The position numbers and the translations under genes were made by a program. A DNA stretch of 64,000 nt, from the NCBI RefSeq assembly GCF_049532895.1, contig NZ_CP064031.1, forward strand, positions 186,001-250,000, in the 5' to 3' direction. This document shows positions 18,136 through 27,200 of the stretch, piece by piece. Under the pieces are notes generated by a model. That model saw only the letters and a program-made list of their open reading frames with translations. It searched no databases and was not told where the DNA came from. Source of the stretch: Dyella_B acidisoli (GTDB lineage: Bacteria > Pseudomonadota > Gammaproteobacteria > Xanthomonadales > Rhodanobacteraceae). Numbering within the stretch: position 1 is the stretch's first letter; each line of letters begins with the position of its first letter.

Positions 18136-19332
18136 ATGCTCGACGCTGTGCTGCATTTCCTTTCCGGCGGGGTGACTCAGGCCGGTTGGGTGGCGATTCT
18201 CGTTTATCTGTTGGTGGTCACGCAGATCACCATCTTCACCGTCACCCTCTACCTGCACCGCTGCCAGACGCATCGCGGCGTCGATCTGCACCCCCTCATC
18301 GCGAATTTCTTCCGCTTCTGGGGCTGGCTCACGACGGGCATGGTTACCAAGGAGTGGGTGGCGGTGCATCGCAAGCACCACGCCAAGGTGGAGACGGAAG
18401 AAGATCCGCACAGCCCCCAGATCTACGGCATCAAGAAGGTGTTCTGGGATGGCGTGTCGCTGTACCGCGACGCCAGCTACGTGAAGGAAGACCTGGAAAA
18501 GTACGGCCGCGGCACGCCGGACGACTGGATCGAGCGCAAGCTCTACACCGGCCATCCGTACTGGGGTCCGGCGCTGATGCTGATCATCAACCTCGCGCTG
18601 TTCGGCGTGATCGGTGCCGCCGTGTGGGCGGTGCAGATGGTCTGGATTCCGTTCTGGGCGGCCGGCTTCGTCAACGGCATCGGTCACTGGTGGGGCTATC
18701 GCAACTTCGAAAGCTCCGACACGGCCACCAACCTCATTCCTTGGGGATTCTGGATCGGTGGCGAAGAACTGCACAACAACCATCACGCGTTCCCCAGCTC
18801 GGCCAAGTTCGCGCTGCGCAAGTGGGAATTCGATATCGGTTGGGCCGCTATCTGCGTGCTGCGCAAGCTGGGTCTGGCCAAGGTGCTGCGCGTGGCGCCC
18901 ACGTTGGACGTGCGTCCCAACGTGCACCTGCCCGATGCCGAAACCTTGAAAGCTGTGCTTACGCACCGCTTCCAGGCGATGACCGATTACTACCGCAACG
19001 TTATCGTCCCCACGCTGCGTGACGAAGCGCAGCATGCAGGCGAAGGTATCAAGTCCATCCCGCGCCGCCTGCGCCGCGCATTCGCCGACGGTGGCCGTTG
19101 GCTCGACGGCGAAAACCGCGAGCGCATGCAGGCCGTGCTGGCCAAGCGTCCGGTGCTCAATACAGTGTGCGAATTCCGCAACCGCCTTGCTGAGCTGATG
19201 GAACAGCGTGGTGCCGATCAGGCACTGAAGGGTTTGCAACAATGGATCGTTGAGGCTGAGCAGAGCGGTATTCGCGCGCTGCAGGAATTTGCACAGCGGT
19301 TGAAAGGCTATTCGGTGGCCAGCGGCGTCTGA
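18136..19332 (+). CDS. Acyl-CoA delta-9-type fatty acid desaturase
   Basis: This 398-residue membrane enzyme has the three histidine boxes of the acyl-CoA desaturase family: HRCQTHR, HRKHHAK and ELHNNHHAFP. They bind the di-iron centre that introduces a cis double bond, usually at C9. Hydrophobic pairs flank the boxes (~residues 10-35, 45-65, 135-180). After the catalytic core comes a ~130-residue C-terminal helical extension longer than in the minimal family. Likely role is aerobic adjustment of membrane fluidity. It is followed by a strong terminator. Confidence 0.9.
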   Translation: MLDAVLHFLSGGVTQAGWVAILVYLLVVTQITIFTVTLYLHRCQTHRGVDLHPLIANFFRFWGWLTTGMVTKEWVAVHRKHHAKVETEEDPHSPQIYGIKKVFWDGVSLYRDASYVKEDLEKYGRGTPDDWIERKLYTGHPYWGPALMLIINLALFGVIGAAVWAVQMVWIPFWAAGFVNGIGHWWGYRNFESSDTATNLIPWGFWIGGEELHNNHHAFPSSAKFALRKWEFDIGWAAICVLRKLGLAKVLRVAPTLDVRPNVHLPDAETLKAVLTHRFQAMTDYYRNVIVPTLRDEAQHAGEGIKSIPRRLRRAFADGGRWLDGENRERMQAVLAKRPVLNTVCEFRNRLAELMEQRGADQALKGLQQWIVEAEQSGIRALQEFAQRLKGYSVASGV

Positions 19333-19356
19333 TCGCGCATCGACGTTTCAACAAGA

Positions 19357-19380
19357 GCCCGCCTTCACGGCGGGCTTTTT
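19357..19380 (+). terminator. Rho-independent terminator after the desaturase gene
   Basis: GCCCGCC (19357-19363) and GGCGGGC (19369-19375) form a 7-bp stem followed directly by TTTTT. It ends only 16 bases before the next gene on the same strand. Confidence 0.88.
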
Positions 19381-19395
19381 ATTGGCGAATACATC

Positions 19396-20505
19396 ATGGC
19401 GACTAGGGTGCTGTTGATTGGGGCAACCGGTGTATTCGGCGCGCGCATTGCTGCGCGTCTCGCGCATGACGCTCGGTTTGCATTGACCATTGCCGGACGC
19501 ACGCTAGCGACACTGGAGCATCTGCAGAATGAGCTTGGAGATCCATCTGTCCACACGGTGGTGATCGATGTTGAAGCTGCCGACTTCCACAACGCGCTGA
19601 GCAGTCTCAAGCCCGACCTCGTCATCCACGCAGCAGGCCCCTTTCAGGTGCAGGACTATCGAGTAGCAAAAGCCTGTCTTGCTTGCGGCAGCGATTATGT
19701 GGATCTGGCCGATGGGCGTGAATTCGTTGCGGGCATCGGTGGGTTGGACGCACAAGCTCGTGAAGCGGGATGCCTGTTGGTCAGTGGAGCCTCGACGGTG
19801 CCGGCGCTGAGTAGTGCGGTGGTTGATCATTTACGCGATCGATTCGCTGCGCTGCTGTCCATCGATCACGCCATCAGCCCAGGCAATCGTACGCCTCGTG
19901 GCGACGCGACGGTGGCTGCGATACTCGGTTATTGCGGGCGTCGTGTTCCGATTTGGCGTGATGGCGAATGGCAAAGCGGATACGGCTGGTTATCGACGAA
20001 GCGTGTGCCGTTCGTGTCGGGGTCGCGTTGGGTTGGTTTATGCGATGTCCCTGATCTCACACTTTTCCCTCAGCGCTATGTGGGTGTGCAGCGTGTAACG
20101 TTTCGCGCGGGATTGGAGTTGCGTCGGCTTCATTTCGGCACGTGGTTGCTGGCGTGGCTCGTACGGCTTGGCGTCATCAAAGACCTGGCGCGTCACGCAC
20201 ACCGGTTAAGGCGCATTAGCGAATGGTTTCTTCATGAAGGTACCGACGAAGGTGGCATGGTGATGCTTTTGCAAGGCGTCGATGAAAGCGCAAGACCGGT
20301 GCGCATGCGCTGGTCGCTGCATGCGGCGGCAGGAGATGGGCCGCAGATTCCGGCCATGCCTGCGGTGGTGCTGGCCCGGAAGAAGGCGGGCGGTGCGCTC
20401 AAAACCCGCGGGGCCATGCCGTGCCTGGGATTGTTCGGCCTGGAGGAGGCGCTGGCTGCGCTCGCGGATTACGACATTCACGCCAAACTCGAAACCATTA
20501 CGTGA
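19396..20505 (+). CDS. Saccharopine dehydrogenase-like NAD(P)-binding oxidoreductase
   Basis: The 369-residue protein starts with a Rossmann nucleotide-binding motif (LLIGATGVFGARIA, residues 5-18) and shows the saccharopine dehydrogenase / trans-acting enoyl reductase-like layout: LVIHAAGPFQ, CGSDYVDLADGREF. Its substrate is unknown. The stop codon overlaps the convergent DCC-protein stop by 8 bases. In related bacteria such genes often sit beside DUF4166 and DCC proteins, as here, which suggests a shared pathway; that association is from memory. Confidence 0.78.
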   Translation: MATRVLLIGATGVFGARIAARLAHDARFALTIAGRTLATLEHLQNELGDPSVHTVVIDVEAADFHNALSSLKPDLVIHAAGPFQVQDYRVAKACLACGSDYVDLADGREFVAGIGGLDAQAREAGCLLVSGASTVPALSSAVVDHLRDRFAALLSIDHAISPGNRTPRGDATVAAILGYCGRRVPIWRDGEWQSGYGWLSTKRVPFVSGSRWVGLCDVPDLTLFPQRYVGVQRVTFRAGLELRRLHFGTWLLAWLVRLGVIKDLARHAHRLRRISEWFLHEGTDEGGMVMLLQGVDESARPVRMRWSLHAAAGDGPQIPAMPAVVLARKKAGGALKTRGAMPCLGLFGLEEALAALADYDIHAKLETIT

Positions 20506-20914
20506 TGAAGCGCGAGAGCTGCTCTGGTGAAGGTACGAAGCATTGATCACTACGCCCGAACAGGCGATAGCGATGACGTGCTACGAAGCGATACGCGACA
20601 TCACGCAGCGTGCGCGGAATCCACAACATCAACCCGCCAAGCCAATGCCAGCGACGACGGGGCAAGCCACGCAGGACGCGGGCGATGGCGGTGGTGTCGG
20701 TATAGCCGTGACCATCTTCGACCAGCAGCATCGAAAACGGCGAGTCCGGGTCCAGCCCATGTGTCTGCAGCAAATGGCGACCGCTCTCCGATTGCATGGA
20801 TGCAAAGCGGTAGTGCCCTTCATGATCGCGCTGAAGCAGGAAGCGGACCCAGCGGCTGCATAGCAGGCAGACACCGTCGTAGACAATTACGGGCGGTGCG
20901 GCGCGCTCACTCAT
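20498..20914 (-). CDS. DCC family thiol-disulfide oxidoreductase-like protein (DUF393)
   Basis: This 138-residue protein carries the family motif YDGVCLLCSRWVRFLLQRD near the N-terminus, with the Cys-x-x-Cys pair and the later RFASMQSESG region typical of DUF393. Thioredoxin-like redox activity is assumed from the fold. The ATG at 20914 lies 8 bases inside the DUF4166 gene, indicating translational coupling. The 3' end overlaps the convergent dehydrogenase gene. Confidence 0.82.
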   Translation of the reverse strand: MSERAAPPVIVYDGVCLLCSRWVRFLLQRDHEGHYRFASMQSESGRHLLQTHGLDPDSPFSMLLVEDGHGYTDTTAIARVLRGLPRRRWHWLGGLMLWIPRTLRDVAYRFVARHRYRLFGRSDQCFVPSPEQLSRFIT

Positions 20915-21455
20915 CAACGATCTCCAACCATCCGCGATAGGCAACGAGGCGGCCTATCCACGGCAAACGTGTGTCGATAGCGAAAGCATAGCGTCCATCG
21001 CGCTCGCCGCTGTGCGACAAAACCGTACCGAGCCATCCGCGTGGCACATGAATGCCGAACACCTTTGCACCGTGCAAACACCACTCCACGCCGTGCGCGT
21101 CGGGACGCAACGAGAAGCACAAAGTGACAGGACCGAGGCGTTCGAGCAGATAAGTGGATGTGGCGTCGCGTCGCAGTGTCGATTGCATGTGGCCAAGAGC
21201 AAAACGTCGCGTCCAGGTTTCACTCACGCCTTGACGCTCGATGCATATCTCCAGCGATTGCCCGGGGCCGGGTGACGGCAATCCGAGCACTCGTCGCAGC
21301 GTTTTCAAGAGGAAGTTGCTGTCGCCTTCCACATCCGCTTTGCCGCGGGCTACGACACGTGTCGAGAAGCCATGCATGCGGCGTACCGATTCAGGCAGGC
21401 TACGCCAGGCGGGTTCGCCAAGCAGGCTGGGGAAGAGTGCTTCGGCTGTGTCCAT
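20907..21455 (-). CDS. DUF4166 domain-containing protein
   Basis: The 182-residue protein starts at 21455, where a plausible N-terminus (MDTAEALFPSLLG) begins; the upstream open frame runs into the rpmG terminator. The segments LPESVRRMHG, CIERQGVSETWTRRF, GVEWCLHGAKVFGI and FAIDTRLPWIGRLVAYRGWLE fit DUF4166, a family found alone or fused to saccharopine-dehydrogenase-like domains. Function unknown. Translationally coupled to the DCC gene. Confidence 0.75.
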   Translation of the reverse strand: MDTAEALFPSLLGEPAWRSLPESVRRMHGFSTRVVARGKADVEGDSNFLLKTLRRVLGLPSPGPGQSLEICIERQGVSETWTRRFALGHMQSTLRRDATSTYLLERLGPVTLCFSLRPDAHGVEWCLHGAKVFGIHVPRGWLGTVLSHSGERDGRYAFAIDTRLPWIGRLVAYRGWLEIVDE

Positions 21456-21500
21456 GTGGCGATCATGCGGAACGGCTATGGGCGTCCGCAAGCGCAGGCA

Positions 21501-21526
21501 AAAGAAAACCCGCCTCGAGGGCGGGC
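21501..21526 (-). terminator. Rho-independent terminator downstream of rpmG
   Basis: On the minus strand GCCCGCC, loop, GGCGGG is followed by TTTTCTTT. It ends the rpmB-rpmG transcript before the DUF4166 start at 21455. Confidence 0.85.
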
Positions 21527-21583
21527 TTTCAATAGAAGGTACTTGATCCCGACTTTTGCCGGGATGACCCACCTAACGGTGAA

Positions 21584-21751
21584 TCACTTGATCTTGCCTT
21601 CCTTGTAGATCACGTGCTTGCGCACAACCGGATCGTACTTCTTGAACTCGAACTTTTCCGGTGTGTTCTTCTTGTTCTTCTGCGTGGTGTAGAAGTGGCC
21701 GGTGCCGGCCGAAGAGATCAGACGGATCTTGTCGCTCTTGCTCTTGGACAT
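21584..21751 (-). CDS. rpmG: 50S ribosomal protein L33
   Basis: This 55-codon gene reads SKSKSDKIRLISSAGTGHFY and later FEFKKYDPVVRKHVIYKEGK, matching L33. It lacks the Cys pairs of zinc-binding L33, so it is the zinc-free form usual in Gammaproteobacteria. It starts 11 bases after the rpmB stop, with an AGGAG box in the gap, and the two form the usual L28-L33 operon. Confidence 0.95.
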   Translation of the reverse strand: MSKSKSDKIRLISSAGTGHFYTTQKNKKNTPEKFEFKKYDPVVRKHVIYKEGKIK

Positions 21752-21762
21752 GGCTTAGCTCC

Positions 21763-21999
21763 TTAGATCTTTTCGCCGCGGGCACGCAGGTCGGCGATCA
21801 CGGCCTCGATGCCCTTCTTGTCGATGGTGCGCAGCGCCTGGTTGGAGACGCGCAGTTTGACCCAACGGTTTTCGCTGGGAACCCAGAACCGGCGCTCATG
21901 CAGATTTGGCAACCAGCGGCGGCGGGTCTTGTTGTTAGCGTGCGAGACGTTGTTGCCGGTCTGCACACCTTTTCCGGTGACTTGGCATACACGGGCCAT
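21763..21999 (-). CDS. rpmB: 50S ribosomal protein L28
   Basis: The 78-residue protein begins ARVCQVTGKGVQTGNNVSHA and contains RRRWLPNLHERRFW, classic L28. It is the first gene of the rpmB-rpmG operon and has a GGAGGT-type ribosome site just upstream. The leader to the promoter near 22165 is about 160 bases. Confidence 0.96.
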   Translation of the reverse strand: MARVCQVTGKGVQTGNNVSHANNKTRRRWLPNLHERRFWVPSENRWVKLRVSNQALRTIDKKGIEAVIADLRARGEKI

Positions 22000-22164
22000 G
22001 ATGACCTCCGTAAATTCGTAAACCGCCCGTTGGCCAGGGCGACATCGGCCCAGCGGCGCTGTGCGCCACGCGATGCTGGAGGGTGTTGCTTTTCGCCGTT
22101 GTCGTGAGGTCCGCATCGCGTTGCGGAATGCCCGGATGGCCGGGTCAACTTGGGCGAGCCGTAC

Positions 22165-22194
22165 ATTATCCCGTAAAAACAGCCGAATGTGCAA
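22165..22194 (-). promoter_or_regulatory. Sigma-70-type promoter for rpmB-rpmG
   Basis: On the minus strand TTGCAC (22194-22189) is separated by 18 bases from GATAAT (22170-22165). It is well placed for the ribosomal protein operon and starts 11 bases from the edge of the large palindrome. Confidence 0.5.
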
Positions 22195-22204
22195 TCTGTA
22201 ACCA

Positions 22205-22473
22205 GGGGCGCGCTAATCCCTTCTGCGTAGGCGGCATGATGTCCAGAAGGCTCGCAGAGTGTGTTGCACGGTGAAGAGAAGACTGGCTGTCTTTTCAAGC
22301 CGTGCGGTGCAGTCTGCGAGCCTTCTGGACATCACCCTTCGGGCCGGCTCTGCCTGTCCGCATCTCTTCGGTCCATCGTCTCGACAGACGGCCAGTCTGC
22401 CTTCGCCGATGCCCCTGTGATCTGCGAACAGGCAGAGCCGGTGACGCCCACGCAGAAGGGATTAGCGCGCCCC
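22205..22473. repeat. 269-bp nested palindrome with three-way-junction architecture
   Basis: The outer arms 22205-22233 and 22445-22473 are inverted repeats with 28 of 29 matching. Inside are two further hairpins placed end to end: 22238-22271 with 22300-22333 (29/34, first 21 perfect), and 22344-22357 with 22428-22441 (14/14). Junction gaps are only 4, 10 and 3 bases. Loop 1 holds AGACTGGCTGT (22280-22290), which pairs with ACGGCCAGTCT (22388-22398) in loop 2 with one wobble. No protein is encoded. It fills the divergent space between rpmB and secB. Confidence 0.8.
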
Positions 22474-22571
22474 CGAGCGGCATTCGCCGACATGGCGACA
22501 GACGGGGATGTATGGAACAATTCCCCTCCTTTGCGCCTCGTGCGCTTCGCCTTTCGAACCGAGGGATACCC

Positions 22572-23075
22572 ATGGCAGACATCACCGCCAACGGCCAAGC
22601 CACTGGCCAGGCCAATCAGCCGCAGCTCGTGCTGCAGAAGATTTACGTCAAGGACGTGTCCTTCGAGGCGCCCAACGCGCCGCAGATTTTCCAGGAAGTT
22701 GGCGAAATCACCGATGCCCCGCAGGTCCAGCTCAACCTGTCCCAGCGCGCCACCGGCCTGGGCAACGACCTTTACGAAGTGGTGCTGACGCTGACACTGA
22801 CCTGCACCATCAACGAGCGCACCGCCTATCTGGCGGAAGTGCAGCAGGCGGGCTTGTTCGGCATCGCCGGTTTCAACGAAGCGGACCAGGCCGGCATCAT
22901 CGGCAGCTATTGCCCGAATCTGCTTTTCCCGTACGCCCGCCAAGTGATCTCGAGCCTGGTGCAGGAAGGCGGCTTCCCCCCCTTCCTGCTGCAGCCGATC
23001 AATTTCGAAGCCCTGTACGCCGAGCAGCAGCGCCGTATGGCGACCGGCGGCGAGGCGCCTACGCTCAACAGCTGA
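22572..23075 (+). CDS. secB: Protein-export chaperone SecB
   Basis: This 167-residue tetrameric chaperone keeps preproteins unfolded and delivers them to SecA. It reads QKIYVKDVSFEAPNAPQIF, then the acidic SecA-contact region and LLFPYARQVISSLVQEGGFP, all strongly conserved. The upstream open frame is discarded because it runs through the palindrome. A GAGG box precedes the ATG. gpsA follows after 20 bases, as in many Gammaproteobacteria. Confidence 0.96.
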   Translation: MADITANGQATGQANQPQLVLQKIYVKDVSFEAPNAPQIFQEVGEITDAPQVQLNLSQRATGLGNDLYEVVLTLTLTCTINERTAYLAEVQQAGLFGIAGFNEADQAGIIGSYCPNLLFPYARQVISSLVQEGGFPPFLLQPINFEALYAEQQRRMATGGEAPTLNS

Positions 23076-23095
23076 CCGAGCGAACAGGTCCTGAC

Positions 23096-24136
23096 ATGAC
23101 CGACCAGCCCATTGTTGATCGGGATGGCCTGGCTGTCCTCGGCGCTGGCTCCTGGGGAACAGCCCTAGCCGCGCTGGCCGCGCGCAATGGCGTGCCCACT
23201 CGCTTGTGGGGACGCGACGCGGCGGCCCTGGCTGCCATGGCGACCAGTCATCGCAACCAGCGCTACCTGCCAGATCTCGAGCTACCGGCCGGACTCACTT
23301 TCGAGCCCGATCTGGCCAAAGCCGTGCGCGGCGCCACGACCGTGCTGGTCGTGGTGCCCAGCCATGCCTTCGCCGAGATGCTGAACGAGATCGCGCCCAT
23401 GCTCGATCCAGGCGCCAGCATTGCCTGGGCGACGAAAGGTTTCGAGCCGGGTACTGGGCGATTCCTGCATGAACTGGTGGCGCAAAAGCTGCCGGGGCGT
23501 GCTGCGGCAGTCATCACCGGCCCGTCGTTCGCGCGCGAGGTGGCTGCTGGCATGCCCAGCGCCGTCACTGTGCATTCGGAGAACGAGGCTTTCGCACAGC
23601 ATCTGGCCACCTTGCTGCATGCGCCGAACTTCCGTGCCTACACCGGCAACGATGTGCTCGGTGCGGAACTGGGTGGCGCGATGAAGAACGTGTTGGCCGT
23701 TGCCACCGGCGTGGCCGACGGCATGCAGCTCGGGCTCAATGCGCGCGCAGGCCTGATCACGCGCGGCATGAACGAGATGCTGCGACTGGGCGTGGCGCTC
23801 GGCGCGAAGCCGGAAACCTTGATGGGATTGTCCGGCCTGGGTGACCTGGTGCTTACGTGCACCGGTGATCTATCGCGCAACCGTCGTCTGGGACTGGCAT
23901 TGGGGCAGGGCATCGGTATTCACGAAGCCGTCGCACAGATCGGCCAGGTGGTGGAAAGCGTCGTGACGGCTGACGAGGTGATTCGTTTGGCCGACAAGCA
24001 CGGCCTGGATCTTCCTATCAGCAAGGGCGTGCGCGCCGTGCTGCATGGTGAAGTCACGCCGGTCGAAGGCTTGAAGGCGCTGATGGCGCGCGAGCAGAAA
24101 CCGGAATACCCGCAAGGCTTGTTCGGAACGCATTGA
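23096..24136 (+). CDS. gpsA: NAD(P)-dependent glycerol-3-phosphate dehydrogenase
   Basis: The 346-residue enzyme reduces dihydroxyacetone phosphate to sn-glycerol 3-phosphate, the substrate of PlsB (also in this window). It has the dinucleotide motif VLGAGSWGTALA at residues ~13-24, GPSFAREVA, the catalytic Lys region ELGGAMKNVLAVATG and GLGDLVLTC. Translation begins 20 bases after the secB stop, so the two are co-transcribed. Confidence 0.96.
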   Translation: MTDQPIVDRDGLAVLGAGSWGTALAALAARNGVPTRLWGRDAAALAAMATSHRNQRYLPDLELPAGLTFEPDLAKAVRGATTVLVVVPSHAFAEMLNEIAPMLDPGASIAWATKGFEPGTGRFLHELVAQKLPGRAAAVITGPSFAREVAAGMPSAVTVHSENEAFAQHLATLLHAPNFRAYTGNDVLGAELGGAMKNVLAVATGVADGMQLGLNARAGLITRGMNEMLRLGVALGAKPETLMGLSGLGDLVLTCTGDLSRNRRLGLALGQGIGIHEAVAQIGQVVESVVTADEVIRLADKHGLDLPISKGVRAVLHGEVTPVEGLKALMAREQKPEYPQGLFGTH

Positions 24137-24156
24137 ACGATCGTTTTGCGAAGTGT

Positions 24157-24181
24157 GTGCGTACCCGGTTGTGGTACGCAC
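24157..24181. terminator. 9-bp perfect hairpin after gpsA
   Basis: GTGCGTACC (24157-24165) pairs with GGTACGCAC (24173-24181) over a 7-base loop, 20 bases after the gpsA stop. There is no T-run, so termination is only inferred. Confidence 0.4.
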
Positions 24182-24226
24182 CCTGATCGCTGCTAAGCTC
24201 AAGGTTTTGATCGCTCCAGGGATCGC

Positions 24227-27200
24227 ATGCGCATGCACCTACCGGACGAGAACCAGCAAGGCGATCCTTCCGCCTCGAACGAAGAAGAGCGCGAGGAAAG
24301 CCTGCCTAGCACGTGGCGCAAGCTGCTGGGCAAGCCCTCTGCGTCGCCGGCACACGAGCACTTGGTGCTGGGGTTCTTCTTCGAGGTGATGCCGGAAGAC
24401 GGCGCGCCCTACGCGCGCCTGGATGCGGCACCGGTGCTTCTGGTGCCCGTCGAACACGGCCGCTTCTCGCGTCCTGCGCCGCTGGAAAGCAAACTGCTCG
24501 CGCATGCAGTGCTGACTTTGCACGAGCAGCGCCTGGCCACCTCCGTACTTGGCCTGCCGCAGACGCTGCGCAAATCGCGCAGCTATGCGCGATTGTCCGG
24601 TCATGTCGGTAACGCATTGCTGGCCGAAATGCTGGACACCGCACCTTGCTTCCTTGGCGGTCTCGCCGGTCTGCGGCTGTCGCGCGGCAAATCGCACCAG
24701 CTCAACTGGCATTGGCAACTGGAGCAGGACGGCAGCCAGCGTTTGCTGCCGGCGTTGCCTCACAGCCAACGCCTGCTGCGCCTGGAGGGTCTGTGGTATC
24801 TGGACGCCGAGCGCGCCGAACTAGGCCATCTCGAAGCCGATCCGGAAGAAACCCACTGGCTGGATCTGCCGCCGCTCAAGCACGAATACAGCCGCACCCT
24901 GCGCCGCGCCTTGCCTCAGAGCCGCTTGGCGCACCGCATTCCGCTGCCGCAAGTGTTCGGTGAATTGCGTCGCGCTGAGCTTGCCCCCAAACCCGTGCTT
25001 ACTCTGCACGCGCTCACGCGTCACGCGCGCCTGGCCGCGGGCACGCCACCGCTAGCGTATGCGCGGCTCGCCTTCGATTACGCCGGCGAGCGTTTGCCGG
25101 GACGCGGCGGTGAGCCGCTGGTGCGTCGCATCCGCAACGGCCAGCTCGTCGAAATCGCGCGCAAGCGCGCCGAAGAGTTGTCCACCATGGAGCAGCTCGA
25201 GCGCGCCGGCCTCACGCTGGGGGTGGATACCGAAGGCCTACCCTGGGATCTGGCTGACACCCTGCCGGAAGACGCCTGGCTGTTCCCCGGCAAGGGCCAC
25301 GCCGGCGCGCTCGAAGTCAATACGCCGGCGCGCTGGCTTGCGCTGCGGCCAAAGCTGGAAGCGGAAGGTTTTCTGCTCGAATACGCACCCAGCTTCCCGT
25401 TCGAAGTGCTGGAAGGTCCCGTGCGCTGGTACGGCCAAGCCGTCGAGGATGCTGACGATCACGCCTTCGATCTGGAAATCGGCATCGAAATCGAAGGCAA
25501 GCGCAGAAACCTGCTGCCTGCGGTAGCGCAAGCGCTGGCCGAACATCAGCTCAATCTCAGTCCTGCGCCGAACGAGCCGGAAGATGCCGTGTGGTACGCG
25601 CCGGTCGACGAACGCCGCCGTGTGCCGGTGCGGTTGAAAGAACTGCGTGGCCTGCTGGCGCCGCTTGCCGAATATCTTGAAAAGCCCAAGAAGAAGTTGC
25701 ACCTGCCGCGCGTACAGGCGGGTCGTCTGGAAGAAATCGTTGAGGCGCTTCCGGTAGGCGGTGAACTGCAGGCGCCGGAGCAATTGCGTGGTTTCACCGC
25801 GCGCCTGCGCGATGCGGCCGAACGCGCCAGCGATGCCATCCCCGAAGGCCTCACGGTCGAACTGCGCCCCTATCAGCGTGAAGGCTTGCGCTGGTTGAAT
25901 GCGCTGGCCGAAGCGGGTGTCGGCGGCGTGCTCGCCGACGACATGGGGCTGGGCAAGACGCTGCAACTGATTACGCACTTGCTTGCGTTGAAAGAACGTG
26001 GCTCCTTGGAGCAGCCGGCGTTGATCGTGGTGCCCACCAGCCTCATTCCCAACTGGCTCGCAGAAATAGCGCGTTTCGCGCCATCGTTGCGCGCGCTGGC
26101 TCTGCATGGTCCGCAACGTAGCGGTGATTTTTCGCAGATCGGCACCCAGGACATCATCCTTACCAGCTACGCCTTGCTGCCGCGCGATGTGGTCACGCTG
26201 CGCAAGCAACCGTTTTCGCTGATCGTGTTCGATGAAGCGCAACAGGTGAAAAATCCGCGCACACAGGCACGCCGTGCGGCGCTTACCCTGCGTGCGCCAC
26301 GCTGCGTGTGTCTCACCGGTACGCCGTTGGAAAACCATCTGGGCGAACTATGGTCGCAAGTGGATCTCGCCGTGCCGGGCCTGCTCGGCGACGAAGGTGC
26401 ATTCCGTCGTCACTACCGCGTGCCGATCGAAAAGCAACGCGACGAAGACTGTCAGGCGCGCCTCAATCGACGCCTCGCACCGTTCATCCTGCGCAGAACC
26501 AAGTCGCAAGTTGCGTCAGAGCTGCCGTCGAAAACCGAAATCACTCGTCGCGTGGTGCTCGATGGCCGTCAGCGCGAACTGTACGAAAGCCTGCGCCTGT
26601 CGCTTGCCGACGAACTGCGCGAGGTGATTGCTCAACGCGGTATCGCGCACAGCGGCATCGTGGTGCTCGATGCACTGCTCAAACTGCGCCAAGTGTGCTG
26701 CGATCCGCGCCTGGTGAAACTGGAGGCCGCGCGCGGCGTGCGTGACTCGGCGAAGTTTGAATTGCTGATGGACATGCTGCCTGCGCTCCTCGCCGAAGGC
26801 CGCAAAGTGCTGCTGTTCTCGCAGTTCACCGAAATGCTCAAGCTGATCGCGAATGAATTGGAACGCCATCGCATCAGCTACGTGATGCTCACGGGCGAAA
26901 CGCGCGATCGTGCTGAGCCAGTGCAGCGCTTCCAGGAAGGCGATGTACCGCTGTTCCTGCTTTCACTGAAAGCCGGTGGCGTAGGCCTCAACCTTACCGC
27001 CGCCGATACGGTCATCCACTACGACCCGTGGTGGAATCCCGCCGCTGAAGCGCAAGCCAGCGATCGTGCCCATCGCATCGGACAGGACAAGCCGGTGTTC
27101 GTGTTCCGCTTGATCACGGCAGGCACGGTCGAAGAACGTATCGAAGAACTGAAAGCACGCAAGGCGGAATTGGCCGAAGCGGTGCTGGAAGGCGGCGGTA

